Below are positions 38,049 through 39,412 of a DNA stretch of 39,412 nucleotides, in pieces. The first letter of the stretch is position 1. Each line of letters starts with the position of its first letter. The position numbers and the translations under genes were made by a program. The DNA comes from Bacillota bacterium (GTDB taxonomy: Bacteria > Bacillota > Limnochordia > Darwinibacteriales > Darwinibacteriaceae): the NCBI GenBank assembly GCA_012521295.1, contig JAAYMS010000116.1, positions 1-39,412 of the forward strand. Reading direction: 5' to 3'. A model generated the notes under the pieces. The model saw only the letters and a list, made by a program, of their open reading frames with translations. It was not told the DNA's origin and ran no database searches.

Positions 38049-38654
38049 ATGGGCGGCCTCATGAAAGAGTTCTTCAAAGGACTATGGAATGACAACCCCA
38101 CATTCCGCCTGCAGATCGGCCTTTGTCCAGTACTGGCGGTAACCAGCAGTGCCCTGAATGGGTTGGGAATGGGACTTGCGACAACCTTTGTATTGATTTG
38201 CTCGAGTGTGTTGATTAGCCTGCTAAAAAATGTCATTCCTTCGAAGGTACGGATTCCGTGCTATATCATTGTTATCGCTACTTTTTCAACGATCGTTGAC
38301 TTGGTAATGCACGCTTTCTTGCCAGACCTTCACCGGGTGCTGGGTATCTTTATTCCGTTGATTGTGGTAAACTGTATCTTAATGGGCCGCGCCGAAGCAT
38401 TTGCCTCGAAGAACAGCGTTGTGAGCTCGGCTTTAGATGGTCTCGGAATGGGACTAGGCTTTACCTGGGCGCTGACCTTAATTGGTGCTATTCGGGAAAT
38501 CCTTGGGTCTGGCTCCATATTTAATCATAAGTTTGTTGCCGATACAGCAGCCACCTTTGGGTTTTTCTCGCTGCCGCCTGGTGCTTTCGTTACCGTAGGA
38601 ATTTTGATTGCGGGTATGAACATCATCAGTGCCCGGCTGCGTAAGGCCAGTTAG
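38049..38654 (+). CDS. rnfE: Rnf complex subunit RnfE
   Basis: Integral membrane subunit of 201 residues, about six helices, homologous to RnfA and NqrD. MKEFFKGLWNDNPTFRLQIGLCPVLAVTSSALNGLGMGLATTFVL is diagnostic, and the paired Cys-containing helices (GLCPVLA; VNCILMGRAEAFASKN) are those proposed to hold an intramembrane Fe-S centre with RnfA. ATG 38049 follows AAGGAG at eight bases; ATG 38061 is a possible alternative. The upstream extension in the track is in rnfG. Confidence 0.96.
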   Translation: MGGLMKEFFKGLWNDNPTFRLQIGLCPVLAVTSSALNGLGMGLATTFVLICSSVLISLLKNVIPSKVRIPCYIIVIATFSTIVDLVMHAFLPDLHRVLGIFIPLIVVNCILMGRAEAFASKNSVVSSALDGLGMGLGFTWALTLIGAIREILGSGSIFNHKFVADTAATFGFFSLPPGAFVTVGILIAGMNIISARLRKAS

Positions 38655-38668
38655 GAGGCGGTAAGAGT

Positions 38669-39241
38669 ATGGAACTGTTCTATATTTTTATTGGTGCTGT
38701 GTTTGTCAATAACTTCGTTCTTGTACGTTTCCTTGGTATCTGCCCCTTTATGGGTGTTTCCAAGCAAACCGAAACAGCATTGGGAATGGGACTGGCGACC
38801 ACCTTTGTTATGGTAGTCAGCGCAGCGTTGACTTGGCTGCTTCAGTGGTTTGTGCTGGAACCATTTGGTCTGCCGTTTCTCCAGACCCCTGTCTTTATTC
38901 TCTCCATTGCTTCAATGGTACAGCTTGTGGAGATGTTTCTTAACAAAACCAGCCCAGGATTGCACCGCGCGCTTGGTATTTATCTTCCGCTGATCACTAC
39001 GAACTGTGCCGTCTTAGGTTTTTCCTTAATTGCGGTGCAGGGAGCTTACTCTTTCATTCAGTCGATCATCTTCGGATTGGGTGCCGGTGTTGGGTTTACC
39101 CTTGCTTTGATGCTTCTGGCCGGTATTCGGGAAGAAATGCAATTTGCAGATGTTCCTGAGCCTCTCAAGGGGATAGGGATTGCGTTTGTTATCGCAGGTC
39201 TTCTTTCTCTAGCATTCAGTGGATTTTCTGGGCTGGTCTAA
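38669..39241 (+). CDS. rnfA: Rnf complex subunit RnfA
   Basis: Integral membrane subunit of 190 residues. It mirrors RnfE: FIGAVFVNNFVLVRFLGICPFMGVSKQTETALGMGLATTFVM and TTNCAVLGFSLIAVQGAYSFIQSIIFGLGAGVGFTLALMLLAGIRE, again with Cys in the two half-helices (GICPFMG, TNCAVLG). ATG 38669 is preceded by AGGAGGCGGTAAGAGT. The spacing to rnfE is 14 bases. Confidence 0.96.
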   Translation: MELFYIFIGAVFVNNFVLVRFLGICPFMGVSKQTETALGMGLATTFVMVVSAALTWLLQWFVLEPFGLPFLQTPVFILSIASMVQLVEMFLNKTSPGLHRALGIYLPLITTNCAVLGFSLIAVQGAYSFIQSIIFGLGAGVGFTLALMLLAGIREEMQFADVPEPLKGIGIAFVIAGLLSLAFSGFSGLV

Positions 39242-39268
39242 TTTGGTCCTTATTAGGGAGGGTTTTCA

Positions 39269-39412
39269 TTGAGTACAACTGTAATTTCCCTCATAAGCAT
39301 GGGTCTCCTCGGCGCACTGTTTGCCGCTGGGCTGTTAGTAGCGTCGAGAGTGTTCGCGGTTGAAACGGACCCACGGGCAGACCAAGTAGAAGAGGTCCTG
39401 CCTGGAGCGAAC
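39269..39412 (+). CDS. rnfB: Rnf complex subunit RnfB, N-terminal part (cut by window end)
   Basis: The reading frame from TTG 39269 runs open to the window end (48 codons). It encodes one N-terminal helix (VISLISMGLLGALFAAGLLVASRVF) followed by VETDPRADQVEEVLPGAN, which leads into the 'LPGANCGGCG' Fe-S motif of RnfB. RnfB is the ferredoxin-accepting, multi-cluster subunit, and its place after rnfA fits the operon order. The TTG start follows GGGAGGG at six bases. Too short for the ORF track. Confidence 0.93.
   Translation, partial: MSTTVISLISMGLLGALFAAGLLVASRVFAVETDPRADQVEEVLPGAN

Overview
The window looks like the chromosome of an anaerobic, endospore-forming member of the Bacillota (Firmicutes). 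It opens in a GerA-type germinant-receptor operon and closes in an Rnf (ferredoxin:NAD+ oxidoreductase) operon. In between are typical Firmicutes families: a DUF4080-type B12/radical SAM protein, a split ThrE exporter, a TGS-domain nucleoside kinase and FmdB. Base composition is by eye near 50% GC. TTG and GTG starts are frequent and nearly all follow a good AGGAGG-like site. A LolA-fold secreted protein sits next to a secreted beta-rich protein ending in ...IRYHF, a plausible outer-membrane beta-signal. A diderm Firmicute (Limnochordia/Hydrogenisporia-like) is therefore my best guess, as inference only. No rRNA, tRNA, CRISPR array, transposase or phage gene was seen, and no gene-free stretch exceeds about 120 bases.

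Layout. 1-2577: end of a GerA A-subunit, GerAC-type lipoprotein, a 73-residue two-helix protein and a GerAB-type permease, in order A-C-small-B. 2570-3640 (-): beta-lactamase-fold serine hydrolase. 3745-6795: HAD phosphatase, secreted PAP2 phosphatase and phospho-sugar mutase, closely packed. 6813-8003 (-): tandem HD / HD-GYP protein. 8096-9183: a two-gene chromate-transporter (CHR) pair. 9288-17768: a long co-directional run. It comprises a TetR regulator behind an excellent palindromic operator, a family-5 solute-binding protein, two Dpp/Opp-type permeases with no partner ATPases, an ABC exporter (ATPase plus large membrane subunit), a YbdG-like MscS channel and a Cas4/AddB-like Fe-S nuclease.

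17757-18917 (-): deoxynucleotidase-like HAD protein (probably starting at ATT) and an O6-methylguanine-DNA methyltransferase. 19005-21498: MATE exporter and Fe-alcohol dehydrogenase. 21552-22667 (-): M20 peptidase. 22769-27340: ThrE halves, nucleoside kinase, radical SAM protein. 27292-28692 (-): FMN-binding glutamate-synthase-like protein. 28807-32709: LacI regulator, two secreted proteins (one an M48 protease with a propeller-like tail) and a D-2-hydroxyacid dehydrogenase. 32744-32974 (-): FmdB, divergent from 33086-34615, the LolA-like/beta-barrel pair. 34690-35145: trmL. 35213-39412: rnfC-D-G-E-A-B, with rnfB cut by the window end.

The items most worth following are the MscS/exporter/nuclease operon, the possible outer-membrane pair with its interlocked divergent promoters, the ATT start, the TetR operator with its ATPase-less peptide transporter, and the small germination subunit. 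I did not find a convincing wholly new defence or mobile system.
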